64,000 bases of DNA, from NCBI RefSeq assembly GCF_964059965.1, contig NZ_OZ060923.1, positions 248,001 through 312,000 of the forward strand, given 5' to 3'. Within the stretch, counting starts at the first letter, position 1. The number at the start of each line of letters is the position of its first letter. A model generated the notes under the pieces. That model saw only the letters and a list, made by a program, of their open reading frames with translations. It had not been told where the DNA came from and made no database searches. Positions 10,724 to 20,314 of the stretch are shown piece after piece. Made by a program: the position numbers and the translations under genes. The stretch comes from Fukatsuia anoeciicola. Lineage in GTDB: Bacteria; Pseudomonadota; Gammaproteobacteria; Enterobacterales; Enterobacteriaceae.

Positions 10724-11353
10724 CTATAATTTTCTTCCCGTCGCTACAATGTATACTTCACGAGATCGTGTACGCGAAGCATTTGGTTTACGAACTTTTA
10801 CTTTTGTAAATAGAGAGCGAATTTCTTGTAGATATTTATCAAAACCATTTCCCTGAAATACTTTGACTAAAAAACTACCACCTGTCGAGAGCACACAACG
10901 ACATATATCTAATGCTAATTCAACTAGGTGCATCGATCTTGGTGTATCAACTACTGAAACTCCACTCATATTTAAAGACATATCAGACATAACTACTTGA
11001 ATTTTTTTATTTGTTACCTGATTAAGCAATATCTGTAATAAGCATTCATCACGAAAATCACCTTGAAAAAAATCAACACCAATAATAGGATCCATTGGTA
11101 ATATATCACAGGCAATAATACGTCCTTTTTCTCCAATTTGTTGAATGACATATTGTGACCAACCTCCTGGCGCTGCACCTAAATCAATTACAGTCATTCC
11201 AAGTTTAAAAAGCTTATCTTTTTGCTGTATTTCTTCAAGTTTAAACCAAGCACGTGAACGTAACTTCTTTTTCTGTGCCTGTAATACATATTTATCGCTA
11301 AAGTGTTCTTTTAACCAGCGGTTAGAGCTAGCTGAACGCTTTTTATTAGCCAT
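10724..11353 (-). CDS. rlmE: 23S rRNA 2'-O-methyltransferase (U2552), RlmE/FtsJ
   Basis: SAM-dependent methyltransferase that modifies U2552 in the A-loop of 23S rRNA and promotes late 50S assembly. The 209-residue reading from the ATG at 11353 has the same length as E. coli RlmE. The SAM-binding motif DLGAAPGGWSQ is present, and the residues K38, D83, D124, K164 and E199 fall at identical positions to those in E. coli. A TTG codon four codons upstream (11365) keeps the frame open but is a poorer start; GGAAAA precedes the ATG. The AP of the usual DMAPNMSG motif is SL here, a mild change beside D124. It is the first gene of rlmE-ftsH. Confidence 0.95.
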   Translation of the reverse strand: MANKKRSASSNRWLKEHFSDKYVLQAQKKKLRSRAWFKLEEIQQKDKLFKLGMTVIDLGAAPGGWSQYVIQQIGEKGRIIACDILPMDPIIGVDFFQGDFRDECLLQILLNQVTNKKIQVVMSDMSLNMSGVSVVDTPRSMHLVELALDICRCVLSTGGSFLVKVFQGNGFDKYLQEIRSLFTKVKVRKPNASRTRSREVYIVATGRKL

Positions 11354-11559
11354 ATTATTTTCCAATCATTACTTTTTAATTATTCTTTTAATTATATTAT
11401 TTTAAATTGTTATTTAAACGATATTTATTTTCATATTATCTATTTTTAGAATATTATAATAAAATTATTGTAAATTATTTTATAAGTTAAATGATTTAAT
11501 AATACATATAAGATTGCGTTAGAATATGTATTTTCAATCCTAGTTTAAGTAAAAAAGAA

Positions 11560-11848
11560 ATAGTTCTTAATAACAAACAAAATAACACTTAAAGGTTTAG
11601 CTTATAAACTAAAATTAATATTTATATTGTATATAACAGCTTAGCTATAAAAATTCTAGCAGAAATAAATCAAGAACTAAAATACGATAAGGTTATTAAG
11701 GATCAAATTTTTACTAAAAAGTATAAAATTAAACTACTAATTACTCGGATTATCATTCGCAATATTATTACAAATAAGATAAAATAATTACTATATTTTA
11801 ATACTTTGTCAACCTGCTAAAGAATTAAAATTCTTCTTACATTGTTAG
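11560..11848 (+). pseudogene. yhbY: Remnant of yhbY (CRM-domain RNA-binding protein)
   Basis: No open frame survives, but pieces in all three forward frames line up in order with E. coli YhbY. They are NKQNNT, then LKGLAYKLKLIFIL (from 11588), then LAIKILAEINQELKYDKVIK (from 11641), and finally YILILCQPAKELKFFL (from 11792) ending at TAG 11846-11848. The E. coli counterparts are TKQKQH, LKGLAHPLKPVVLL, LTEGVLAEIEQALEHHELIK and TLVLYRPTKERKISL. At least three frameshifts and several stops separate the blocks. The position is also right: in E. coli yhbY sits divergently between rlmE and greA, exactly as here. YhbY is a 50S-associated assembly protein, so one assembly helper has been lost while RlmE was kept. 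Confidence 0.82.
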
Positions 11849-11899
11849 TAATTCTATCTGTTTTTAATTTAGTATTTTTAGATTATCAAACACATCCCA

Positions 11900-11921
11900 A
11901 GCCCACTATCCTTAGTAGGCT
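11900..11921 (-). terminator. Probable greA terminator hairpin
   Basis: A 9-bp stem containing one U-G pair (agcctacta / tagtgggct on the minus strand) with a 4-base loop lies about 58 bp beyond the greA stop. The T-run after it is poor, so termination efficiency is uncertain. Confidence 0.5.
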
Positions 11922-11978
11922 ATAAATATTAGATAATATATATCAAAAATAGAATATAAACGCTATGAATAAAATAAA

Positions 11979-12455
11979 TTACAAATGTTCTACTTTAAGA
12001 ATTTGATATGTAACTTTACCACCAGGTGTCGTAATAATTACCTTGTCATTAATTTTTTTACTCATTAAGCCTCGTGCTATTGGTGAGCTAACTGAAATTA
12101 AATTTTGTTTAAGATCTGCTTCATCATCACCAACAATGCGATAAACTAATGTTTTATTTGTATCTATATTATATACGGTAACAGTAACACCAAAAATAAC
12201 ACCACCAGTAGGTGTAATTTTAGTAATATCAATAATAGTAGCATGAGAAAGTTTAGTTTCAATTTCTTTAATGCGACCTTCACAAAAGCTCTGTTGCTCA
12301 CGTGCAGCATGATACTCCGCATTCTCTTTTAAATCACCATGCATACGGGCATCAGCAATAGCTGTGGTAATTTCAGGACGGCGTATATTCTTTAAATATG
12401 TTAATTCTTTATTTAGTTTATCGGCTCCATAAACTGTCATTGGGACCTGTTTCAT
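11979..12455 (-). CDS. greA: Transcription elongation factor GreA
   Basis: Cleavage factor that enters the RNA polymerase secondary channel and triggers removal of the backtracked RNA 3' end, rescuing arrested complexes. The 158-residue protein has the full family length. The N-terminal coiled-coil hairpin includes the acidic tip DARMHGDLKENAEYHAA (about 36-52), and the C-terminal globular domain carries the conserved SPIARGLM segment. An AGAGG ribosome binding site precedes the ATG at 12455. Its targets RpoB and RpoC are encoded at 41751-50226. The greA, (dead yhbY), rlmE, ftsH order is that of E. coli; dacB, divergent from greA in E. coli, is not recognisable upstream. Confidence 0.97.
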   Translation of the reverse strand: MKQVPMTVYGADKLNKELTYLKNIRRPEITTAIADARMHGDLKENAEYHAAREQQSFCEGRIKEIETKLSHATIIDITKITPTGGVIFGVTVTVYNIDTNKTLVYRIVGDDEADLKQNLISVSSPIARGLMSKKINDKVIITTPGGKVTYQILKVEHL

Positions 12456-14899
12456 TAATAAATACCTCTAACATTTATTCTGTTAATATAATTGCCACTA
12501 TACTAGTGTATAACCTCTTTATATTTTAACATAGAGTTCCTTTTTGATTATCTTTTACCTTTTTATGGCTAGATCTGCTATTTATTAAGAATTATTTACT
12601 TATTGTATTCCTGCTATATATCTTCTTATTTATTGTTCTTTATTATTGTCTCTAACTAGAGTAGTACTCTATTTAGCGATAATCTAAACTATGTATTTAT
12701 AATATTAGTATTACTAGTTTTCATGAATATAGGTTAAATCATATGCAATTTTTACCTAAAAATACAAACCTAGCATAGAATTAATACATAATTAATAAAT
12801 TATCACTAACTAAATAATATTAACTACTAATGCTTAATATTAATTAATAGTTAATATTTAAAGCAATTGTATTGCCTAGTACCTACTATATTAAATAAAT
12901 AAATTTAAATTAATACACTTTATAGAAAGGAGTAAAATAATATTATTTATTAAGTTTTTTATAAATTTATTTAAATTAAATTATAAAGCACCATCTATTA
13001 TAGATGATTTTATATGAAATGAAATTAATATTAATAAAGTTTATAATCTAAAAGTTACCATAAAAATTATCCTTAAAAGCTAAAATAATTTAGCATATCT
13101 TTTCTAAGATAATTTTAGAATATTACTTGTTAAATATATAGTATTTTATAAACTATCTTACGTTTATGCTAAACAAAGTATTAAATTGTTAGATGTTTTA
13201 CTAAATAAAAAAGTATTGCACAGATAACCTTATTCCTATTAAGAGGATACTTTGTCATATAATAAAAAATTATTTAGAAAATTAGTTTGTTACAAAAATT
13301 TATATTATAATGGTATAATAATAGTTAAATTAGTAATTTAGTATGTAAGCTCAAATAATTTTAATATATGCAAGTTTCTTTGATACTGTAGATAATAAAA
13401 ATATATCACGATATATTAAAAATACGTAACCTCTACTTCATTTTATTATAATTTTTATTATACTATCCTTAATAAGGTAGTATAAATATAGATACTAATA
13501 CTTATCATAATTTAAAAAATAATAGTAAAATTACTTATTAACAATTAAAAATAGATTTGCTATAATTATAAGTTTCAGTGTTATTTTGATAGATAGTCGA
13601 ATATAATAAAATATTGAAATATTATTATAATATGTTATGATATAAAATATTACTATATTAGTTTTAATATGATGATAATTATTATCTTTAGCCACAATGC
13701 TATTAATTAGATTGGTAATAAGTGTAATTTAAAATTACTAGCTATTTAGATTACTTTAAGATTTATTAACATAAAGATCTAGAATAAGAAAATTTTAGCA
13801 AATTTTAATAATATTATATCTATTATGTTTAGACTAGATATATCTAAACTTATATAGTTTTATTAATTATATATAGATAGATAATTAAACTATGTAATAT
13901 TATATTATTTTTAATATTATATAAAAATAAAGTATTAGCTACTATAAATAAAGTATTAACTGTTAAAAATGATTTGTATGAAAATCTCTGTCTTTATTAC
14001 TATATTTAGCTAAACTAAATATAATTTAGATACTTTTATTATTTTTTTCACAATGTTTGTTGTGATTGTTGTTGAATTTAATGCACTAAAAAATCTCTAC
14101 GGTAGTAGATGGTTTTTATATCTAGGTACGTAACTTTTACGATAAAATAATATAAATAGCAAATATTTTATATAATACAATATAGTAAAATTTAGTATCA
14201 ATAAATAAAATTAGCTATGAAATATTTATTCATTATAATTTATCTCTAGTTTAGTTTAAATTTACTTTAAAAATCTAATTAACCAGTATTTAAATATTAA
14301 TATCACTTATTATTTATTATTTTAAATTAACGATTCTATCATAAAAGTGGTAGTTATAATAAATATTGTTCTAATATTAGAGAATACGATAAAATTATTA
14401 TTTTACGCATAGTTTATAGAAAAATACTGTTAATAACATTATAATCTAGTAATAATTATTTTAACAAGCGTGCCTTATAAATAATAAGACCCGTATAGTA
14501 AAATTAAAATAACTAAAATTACTTACGAATAACCCTGCAATAAATAGCATTGATAGTTTTCCTATAATTTTATTAAACAAGTAAGCATCTACTATATTAA
14601 AAATATTAGAAAAAAATTTAGATTTAGATAAATTAAATTCTTATTAAGTTTTGAAATCATTTTTTGCTTAAAAAGCATAATTAAATCAAATATATTTTGT
14701 GTATAAAATAGGTATGTAATTAGTATTATTAGATATAAATACATATAAGATTTATTTTTATAGTATAATTTAAATAGGTATTCTTCTATGTTAATAAAAA
14801 TAAAAGATTTTATACAAGATTTGAGTAATTAGATATAATTTAATATACACATATTATCTATTAACTATATAACTAAAAATATAAACTCAAAAAAATTAT
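12456..14899. other. AT-rich desert upstream of greA
   Basis: About 2.4 kb with no supported gene. I looked for dacB and the obgE-rpmA-rplU region that adjoin greA in E. coli and could align nothing. A small interrupted hairpin (tactatcctta / taaggtagta) lies near 13463-13486. No RNA gene is seen until the tRNA promoter region. Confidence 0.55.
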
Positions 14900-14927
14900 T
14901 TGACTTATAAATATAGAGAAGTAATAT
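14900..14927 (+). promoter_or_regulatory. Candidate promoter of the tRNA-Ser/tRNA-Arg pair
   Basis: A -35-like TTGACT (14900-14905) is followed after 16 bp by TAATAT (14922-14927), four of six matches to the -10 consensus. It lies about 60 bp before tRNA-Ser. In such AT-rich DNA, -10-like boxes are common, so support comes mainly from the -35 box. Confidence 0.4.
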
Positions 14928-14986
14928 ACATCTTATATGGTATCTATAAATCTCTTAAATGTAGTAAGTATAACTTAAAAGCATAG

Positions 14987-15079
14987 GGTGAGGTGGCCGA
15001 GAGGCTGAAGGCGCTCCCCTGCTAAGGGAGTATATAGTTAAAAACTATATCGAGGGTTCGAATCCCTCCTTCACCGCCA
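14987..15079 (+). tRNA. tRNA-Ser(GCU)
   Basis: A 93-nt class II tRNA with a long variable arm, reading serine AGC/AGU codons. The acceptor stem GGTGAGG pairs with CTTCACC (one G-U pair), the discriminator is G, and CCA is encoded. The anticodon loop contains GCT. The T-arm ggttcgaatcc is standard. It is followed 10 bp later by tRNA-Arg(ACG), the serV-argV arrangement of E. coli. Confidence 0.96.
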
Positions 15080-15089
15080 TATAATTTAC

Positions 15090-15166
15090 GCATCCATAGC
15101 TCAGCTGGATAGAGTACTCGGCTACGAACCGAGCGGTCGAAGGTTCGAATCCTTCTGGATGCACCA
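15090..15166 (+). tRNA. tRNA-Arg(ACG)
   Basis: A 77-nt tRNA with acceptor stem GCATCCA/TGGATGC, anticodon ACG in the loop ctacgaa, and encoded CCA. The first anticodon base is expected to be deaminated to inosine so that CGU, CGC and CGA are read. It is the second gene of the tRNA-Ser/tRNA-Arg pair. Confidence 0.96.
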
Positions 15167-15824
15167 AATTCAATACTAATATTTATTAGTAGTTTGTTAT
15201 AACTTTATAATAATTTTATTCTATAAATTATTTATTTATAAAATAAAATTAAGATATATCTATAATATAACATAGGCTTTATTATATATTTTATACCTAG
15301 AAAAGTAATCATGAATTTTCATGATAATTATAAATATTGATTTTATCTTAATAGAATATTTACATAACAAAAAGAAATATTATTAATTTATAAATTATGC
15401 TTAGTTATATTTTTTAAAACTATAAAAGTTTTATTAAAAAATGATTTTTTTATCACATATATTTATATATTACTATAATTTTAGTAAATATTATAATATT
15501 TTAGCTATTAAAAATTAATTATTGCTAATTATTATTCATTATATATAAATTCTTGTAATAACCTAATCTTATTAATATAGATAAAATAATGAAAAATATT
15601 TAGATCATATAAATTATATTATTTTAATAGAATATAATTTAATAAACATTAATAGAATATCTAAATATAATTATATTATTAATTTATTATATGTTAATAA
15701 CATAAATTTTTCAGAAGAAAATTATATTAAATTTATTAATTTTTTATTAAGAAATAAATCTTTTAATATAAGTTATAACTAGTATCTAATTAGCAAAATA
15801 AATTCTTTAAAACTTTTATTTTAT
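15167..15824. other. AT-rich desert downstream of tRNA-Arg
   Basis: About 650 bp with no gene or RNA recognised. It leads directly into the left arm of the long inverted repeat. The csrA gene that adjoins this tRNA cluster in E. coli is not visible. Confidence 0.55.
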
Positions 15825-16239
15825 TATTGTCTATTTTAGTAATAATCTAATATAATTTTAGATTATTTAATTATACTAATAGTATTTTTACTTAACACAT
15901 GCTAAGTAAATAACTTATTATTAAGTTATTTTTTAGTATTAAAGAATCTATTTTATTTTTTAAGTAATATTATATTTAAGTAAATTTTACTAGTCCTAAG
16001 TAATCTAAAATTAAATTATCTTTTATTGATAAAAGTTATATAGGTAACTGCTTTACTTTTTTTATTAACGATTGCTTAGTTTTTAAGATATATCTTTTTC
16101 TCAATAAAACTTTTTGTGTTTTTATCGGTTTAAATAGTATTTAGTAATGTTAATAAGTATATTCTGATACTGTATATTATTTTTTAATACATAATTATTA
16201 CTTATTCTATAGTTTTAGCTAACAAAAATAACTATGATA
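15825..16239. repeat. Left arm of a long inverted repeat around murI and tRNA-Asn
   Basis: These 415 bp match the reverse complement of 18254-18724 at about 97% identity by manual alignment. The arm carries multiple stops in all frames and no recognisable protein. The last 130 or so bases are identical between the arms. This arm lacks a 58-bp stretch found in the other arm (18491-18548), which is flanked there by the direct repeat agattact. Similarity stops sharply after aactatgata. Confidence 0.9.
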
Positions 16240-16589
16240 CTAAGTGTTTTATTATTTTAAATAATTAAATTTAGTCTTAATTAAGCAATGTAATAAAGTT
16301 ATCTTTTATTATCTTATACTTGAAATTTTATTTTCTTACGGTAATATCTTATTAATAAATTAAATATCTATATCTTAAATTGCTTCAGATATAGATATCA
16401 TACCTGAGAAAAAGCTACTTTTTGCTAATTAATGAAAAGAGCTTCTATTAAGAGTAGTATTAAAGATTACTGAGGTCTTGCGATTAACTATTGATATATT
16501 ACTTAAAATAGCACCTTTTAATCTATAATAATAACTATGCTGTTTATGATAAAATCGCTTATTATTTAATAAAAATTAAAAAATAGTTT

Positions 16590-17453
16590 ATGGTAATTAC
16601 ATCAAAGAATGCAAAAAATACTTCATTAGAAACTATAATTTCTAATGCTAGCCAAATTTCACTATTGCCAACTGTGCTAATTCTTGATTCAGGAGTTGGT
16701 GGTTTATCAGTATACAAGCATATCCAAAGATTACTGCCAAATCTTCATTATATTTATACTTTTGATAACTTCGCCTTTCCTTATGGTGAAAAATCAGAAG
16801 AATTTATTATAACACGGGTATTAAAAATTATTGCAGTAATACACCAGTACCATACATTAACACTAGTAGTTATCGCCTGTAATACTGCTAGTATTATTTC
16901 TTTACCTACCTTGCGTACATGTTTTTCTTTTCCTATAATTGGTGTGGTTCCCGCTATAAAACCTGCTGTATTACTCACTCGTAATAAGATAATTGGCTTA
17001 TTAGCAACTAAAGTAACAATTGCTTGTTCTTATACACAAGATTTAATTAAACGCTTTGCTAGTGGTTGTAAGGTTAGACAACTATGGTCTTCTGAATTAG
17101 TTAAGTTAGCAGAAGCAAAATTACATGGCACTATGGTATCTATTGATATGTTAAAAGATATTTTAATTCCCTGGATTAATAAGAAAAAACTACCTGACAC
17201 CATAGTACTTGGTTGTACACATTTCCCTCTGCTAATAGAAGAATTAATACAAATTTTACCACAAGGTATCCAAATAATAGACTCAGGGGCAGCAATAGCA
17301 CGTCGTACATTTTTATTACTTTCATCATTTAATAAAAAAATATCAACTAAAGAAAATATTGCTTATTGTCTTGTTAAAAACACTAATACTGATCTTTTAT
17401 TACCTATTTTACAACAATATGGTTTTACCAAAATAAAAATATTATCTATTTAA
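16590..17453 (+). CDS. murI: Glutamate racemase
   Basis: Converts L-glutamate to D-glutamate, the second residue of the peptidoglycan stem peptide. The 287-residue protein matches the length of E. coli MurI and its longer N-terminus. The phosphate/substrate motif DSGVGGLSV (about 33-41) is present. Both catalytic cysteines are intact: C97 in IACNTAS and C209 in LGCTHFP. VVPAIKPA and DSGAAIARRT are also conserved. The gene sits alone inside the 2-kb loop of the inverted repeat, so recombination between the arms would flip its orientation without breaking it. Together with murJ it suggests peptidoglycan is still made. Confidence 0.96.
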   Translation: MVITSKNAKNTSLETIISNASQISLLPTVLILDSGVGGLSVYKHIQRLLPNLHYIYTFDNFAFPYGEKSEEFIITRVLKIIAVIHQYHTLTLVVIACNTASIISLPTLRTCFSFPIIGVVPAIKPAVLLTRNKIIGLLATKVTIACSYTQDLIKRFASGCKVRQLWSSELVKLAEAKLHGTMVSIDMLKDILIPWINKKKLPDTIVLGCTHFPLLIEELIQILPQGIQIIDSGAAIARRTFLLLSSFNKKISTKENIAYCLVKNTNTDLLLPILQQYGFTKIKILSI

Positions 17454-17560
17454 TAATATGATTAATTAATAATTAAAGAACATTTATTTAATATTTTTCT
17501 AGCTAATACTATCATTCTAGTAAAACTTTAATCTATCTTATTTTTTTAAAAAATTTAGCA

Positions 17561-17589
17561 TTGACAGTATAATTACAGTTGAATATAAT
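17561..17589 (+). promoter_or_regulatory. Consensus sigma-70 promoter of tRNA-Asn
   Basis: A perfect -35 TTGACA (17561-17566), a 17-bp spacer and a perfect -10 TATAAT (17584-17589) lie 18 bp before the tRNA. The predicted start is near 17596. It is the best promoter match I saw in the window. Confidence 0.88.
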
Positions 17590-17607
17590 ACACATTATTT
17601 ATATTAT

Positions 17608-17683
17608 TCCTCTGTAGTTCAGTTGGTAGAACACCGGACTGTTAATCCGTATGTCACTGGTTCGAATCCAGTCAGGGGAGCCA
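17608..17683 (+). tRNA. tRNA-Asn(GUU)
   Basis: A 76-nt tRNA almost identical to E. coli tRNA-Asn, with anticodon GTT in the loop ctgttaa, T-arm ggttcgaatcc and encoded CCA. The acceptor stem tcctctg pairs with caggggag with one G-U pair. It lies between the arms of the long inverted repeat, downstream of murI, under its own consensus promoter. Confidence 0.97.
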
Positions 17684-18253
17684 AATAATAAAAGTTCATG
17701 TCAGCTTTATCTTGTTTAATTACTATAATTAATAATCATCTTAACTCCGTTGCTTTTGGTATTATTAATACTATATTATTTATTACTTAAATATGTTGTG
17801 AAGATATTTCATAAAAACATACAGTAATAATTTTATAATTTAACGTGTAAAGGATAAATTATCCAGCCATGTACAATACTAAAATTACTTACCTATTAAA
17901 TTTACTAACATAGTTAGCTTTATAAGAAGTTATAGATATGCATAAATAGTAATATATACCACTATAAAAATGCTAGTCTAAAACAAATATACTAAACTAT
18001 TTAAATGTTACTTAATACGTATAGAGTTATTACTAAATAAATATACTAATATTAATTATTTTTATTAATAAAAGTCATTATGTATATAATATCTACTATC
18101 TTATATAAGAATAAATTATTTCTATATTACACATTAAGCAATAAGATCTATACTATACTTAACTAATAGATAAGTATAAATAAATAATAATAGTTAAAAC
18201 TCATATTATATTTAGATAATTATTTATTAATAATCCTTAAATATCTACGATAT
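17684..18253. other. AT-rich spacer downstream of tRNA-Asn
   Basis: About 570 bp with no gene recognised, ending at the right arm of the inverted repeat. A short stretch near 18110-18140 resembles the gcattaag.tataa end of the dispersed repeat family. Confidence 0.5.
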
Positions 18254-18724
18254 TATCATAGTTATTTTTGTTAGCTAAAACTATAGAATAAGTAATAATT
18301 ATGTATTAAAAAATAATATACAGTATCAGAATATACTTATTAACATTACTAAATACTATTTAAACCGATAAAAACACAAAAAGTTTTATTTAAAAAAAAC
18401 ATATCTTAAAAACTAAGCAATCGTTAATAAAAAAGTAAAGCAGTTATCTATATAATTTTTATCAATAAAAGATAATCTAATTTTAGATTACTCAAGGACT
18501 TTATGTATAAATATCTATTACAATTTTAATTATAATAGATATAGATTACTTAGGACTAGTAAAATTTACTTAAATATAATATTACTTAAAAAATAAAATA
18601 GATTCTTTAATACTAAAAGATAACTTAATAATAAGTTATTTACTTAGCATGTGTTAAGTAAAAATACTATTAGTATAATTAAATAATCTAAAATTATATT
18701 AGATTATTACTAAAATAGATAATA
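18254..18724. repeat. Right arm of a long inverted repeat around murI and tRNA-Asn
   Basis: This is the reverse complement of 15825-16239, longer by one 58-bp block (18491-18548). That block contains its own small hairpin (atatctatta / taatagatat) and is bounded by two copies of agattact (18485-18492 and 18543-18550). A deletion between these 8-bp direct repeats in the other arm would explain the difference. The arms are otherwise nearly identical despite being non-coding, which implies recent duplication or ongoing gene conversion. Confidence 0.9.
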
Positions 18725-19094
18725 GTTTAAATTAAGATATAATCTGACTATAGTAATTTATAGCATGAAAATTAGATAAATAAGAGTTTTAGAGGAGGTT
18801 AATAAAACTTATGAAGCTTTAATTATTTTTAAACATTAATGATCAATAAAAAATAGTAGTTTTATATATAAAAATAATAAAATATATAAACTGATCCATT
18901 AGTAAGTTAGAATATTAATATAATAAATGTGTATTATTTAATAATATGCTTTCATTATTTACCTAAAGAAGACACTGATAAATATAAATTACTAGAATAG
19001 GTATTTATTGATAGGATACTTTAATCAATTACCTATATTAGGTATAAACTAATTTATATTTTATAAGTATATATTTTTAAAAATTAAATTATTA

Positions 19095-19131
19095 AAATAC
19101 TAATATTATTATAGCAATAATATTAGTATTT
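19095..19131 (-). terminator. Perfect 16-bp hairpin downstream of trhO, possible terminator
   Basis: The arms aaatactaatattatt and aataatattagtattt are exact reverse complements with a 5-base loop, about 120 bp beyond the trhO stop. On the minus strand a T-rich stretch follows. The role is inferred from position and fold only. Confidence 0.45.
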
Positions 19132-19253
19132 AAAAATAAAATTAGGTATTAGTAGGACTATTCTTTAATATACTTAATAGTATAAGTACGCTAATTTATA
19201 ATCTTTTGAATTTATTAAAATTTTATACTATTTATTTACCTATAAATAGTATT

Positions 19254-20207
19254 TTATTGTTTATTCGATAATTGTAATTTATTTTGACAAATTTTACTGC
19301 AACATCCTGCAAATTTCTGCATACAATTTTGACATTGAATAAATAGTAAATGGCATTCATGATTTTTGCAATTAGTATGTGTATCATAAAATATACTGCA
19401 TTGATGACAATGAGCAATTACATCATTAGAAATCCTTTCTCCCATACGTTCATCAAAAACAAAATTTTTACCTATAAATTTTAGTGTTAAATTTTGCTCT
19501 TTAGCTTTATGAACATATTGAATAATGCCTCCCTCAACATGATAAATATTTTTAAAACCATTATAACGCATGTAAGCGCTAGCTTTTTCGCAGCGAATAC
19601 CTCCAGTACAATACATAACAATATTTTTCTGTTTATAATTCTGTAGCATATGAACAACCATTGGCAACTGCTCACGAAATGTATTCGATGGGACTTCTAT
19701 TGCGTTTTTAAAATGACCAACTTCATATTCATAATGATTACGCATATCTACAAAGAGTGTATTTGGATCATCAATCATTTCATTTACTTGATCAGCTTGT
19801 AAATAGTGACCAATATTTGTTGGATCAAAGCCTTTATCATTAATACCATCAGCAATAATACGTTGGCGAACTTTCATGCGTAGCACCCAAAATGATTTAC
19901 CATTATCTTCAAGAGCAATATTCAAGCGTATTTTATCTAATTCTGTATGAACTTTAAATAATACTTGTTTAAATACGTTATAATGATTAACTGGCACGCT
20001 AATTTGAGCATTAATTCCTTCTTTAGCAATATAAACACGCCCAAATACACCCAGTTTTATAAACTGACAATAAAGATTGTCACGGAATATTTGTGCATCT
20101 GGCAAATTAAAGTATTTATAAAAAGAAACTGTTATTCGTTGTTCAGTTTCAGCAAACATGCGCGCTTTGAGTTCTTTGTTAGAAATTTGATTATATAATG
20201 CTGACAT
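19254..20207 (-). CDS. trhO: tRNA uridine-34 5-hydroxylase TrhO (rhodanese family)
   Basis: Oxygen-dependent enzyme that forms 5-hydroxyuridine at wobble U34, a precursor of cmo5U/mcmo5U that widens codon reading (formerly YceA). The protein has 317 residues against about 350 in E. coli; the shortfall is at the poorly conserved C-terminus. The N-terminal domain has FGRVYIAKEGINAQISVP, and the rhodanese domain follows with DMRNHYEYEVGHF and the active loop YCTGGIRCEKA (cysteine 200). A cysteine-rich tail (CHQC...CQNC...CC) is present. It is divergent from lpxL, the E. coli arrangement. Retention of a wobble-modifying enzyme fits a genome keeping few tRNAs. Confidence 0.94.
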   Translation of the reverse strand: MSALYNQISNKELKARMFAETEQRITVSFYKYFNLPDAQIFRDNLYCQFIKLGVFGRVYIAKEGINAQISVPVNHYNVFKQVLFKVHTELDKIRLNIALEDNGKSFWVLRMKVRQRIIADGINDKGFDPTNIGHYLQADQVNEMIDDPNTLFVDMRNHYEYEVGHFKNAIEVPSNTFREQLPMVVHMLQNYKQKNIVMYCTGGIRCEKASAYMRYNGFKNIYHVEGGIIQYVHKAKEQNLTLKFIGKNFVFDERMGERISNDVIAHCHQCSIFYDTHTNCKNHECHLLFIQCQNCMQKFAGCCSKICQNKLQLSNKQ

Positions 20208-20314
20208 ACCGCGCTTCCCTATGATAGGTTTAAAAATAATATGCTAACAGATTTATAGTTATCTTGAGAATAAGTTAATATACTCTTGATAATCTACTTT
20301 TATATTAAAAACAA

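Noticed and set aside
15825..18724. Inverted repeat as a composite transposon or IS pair
   Set aside because: The arms contain no readable transposase, no terminal inverted repeats of their own and no target-site duplications that I can see.
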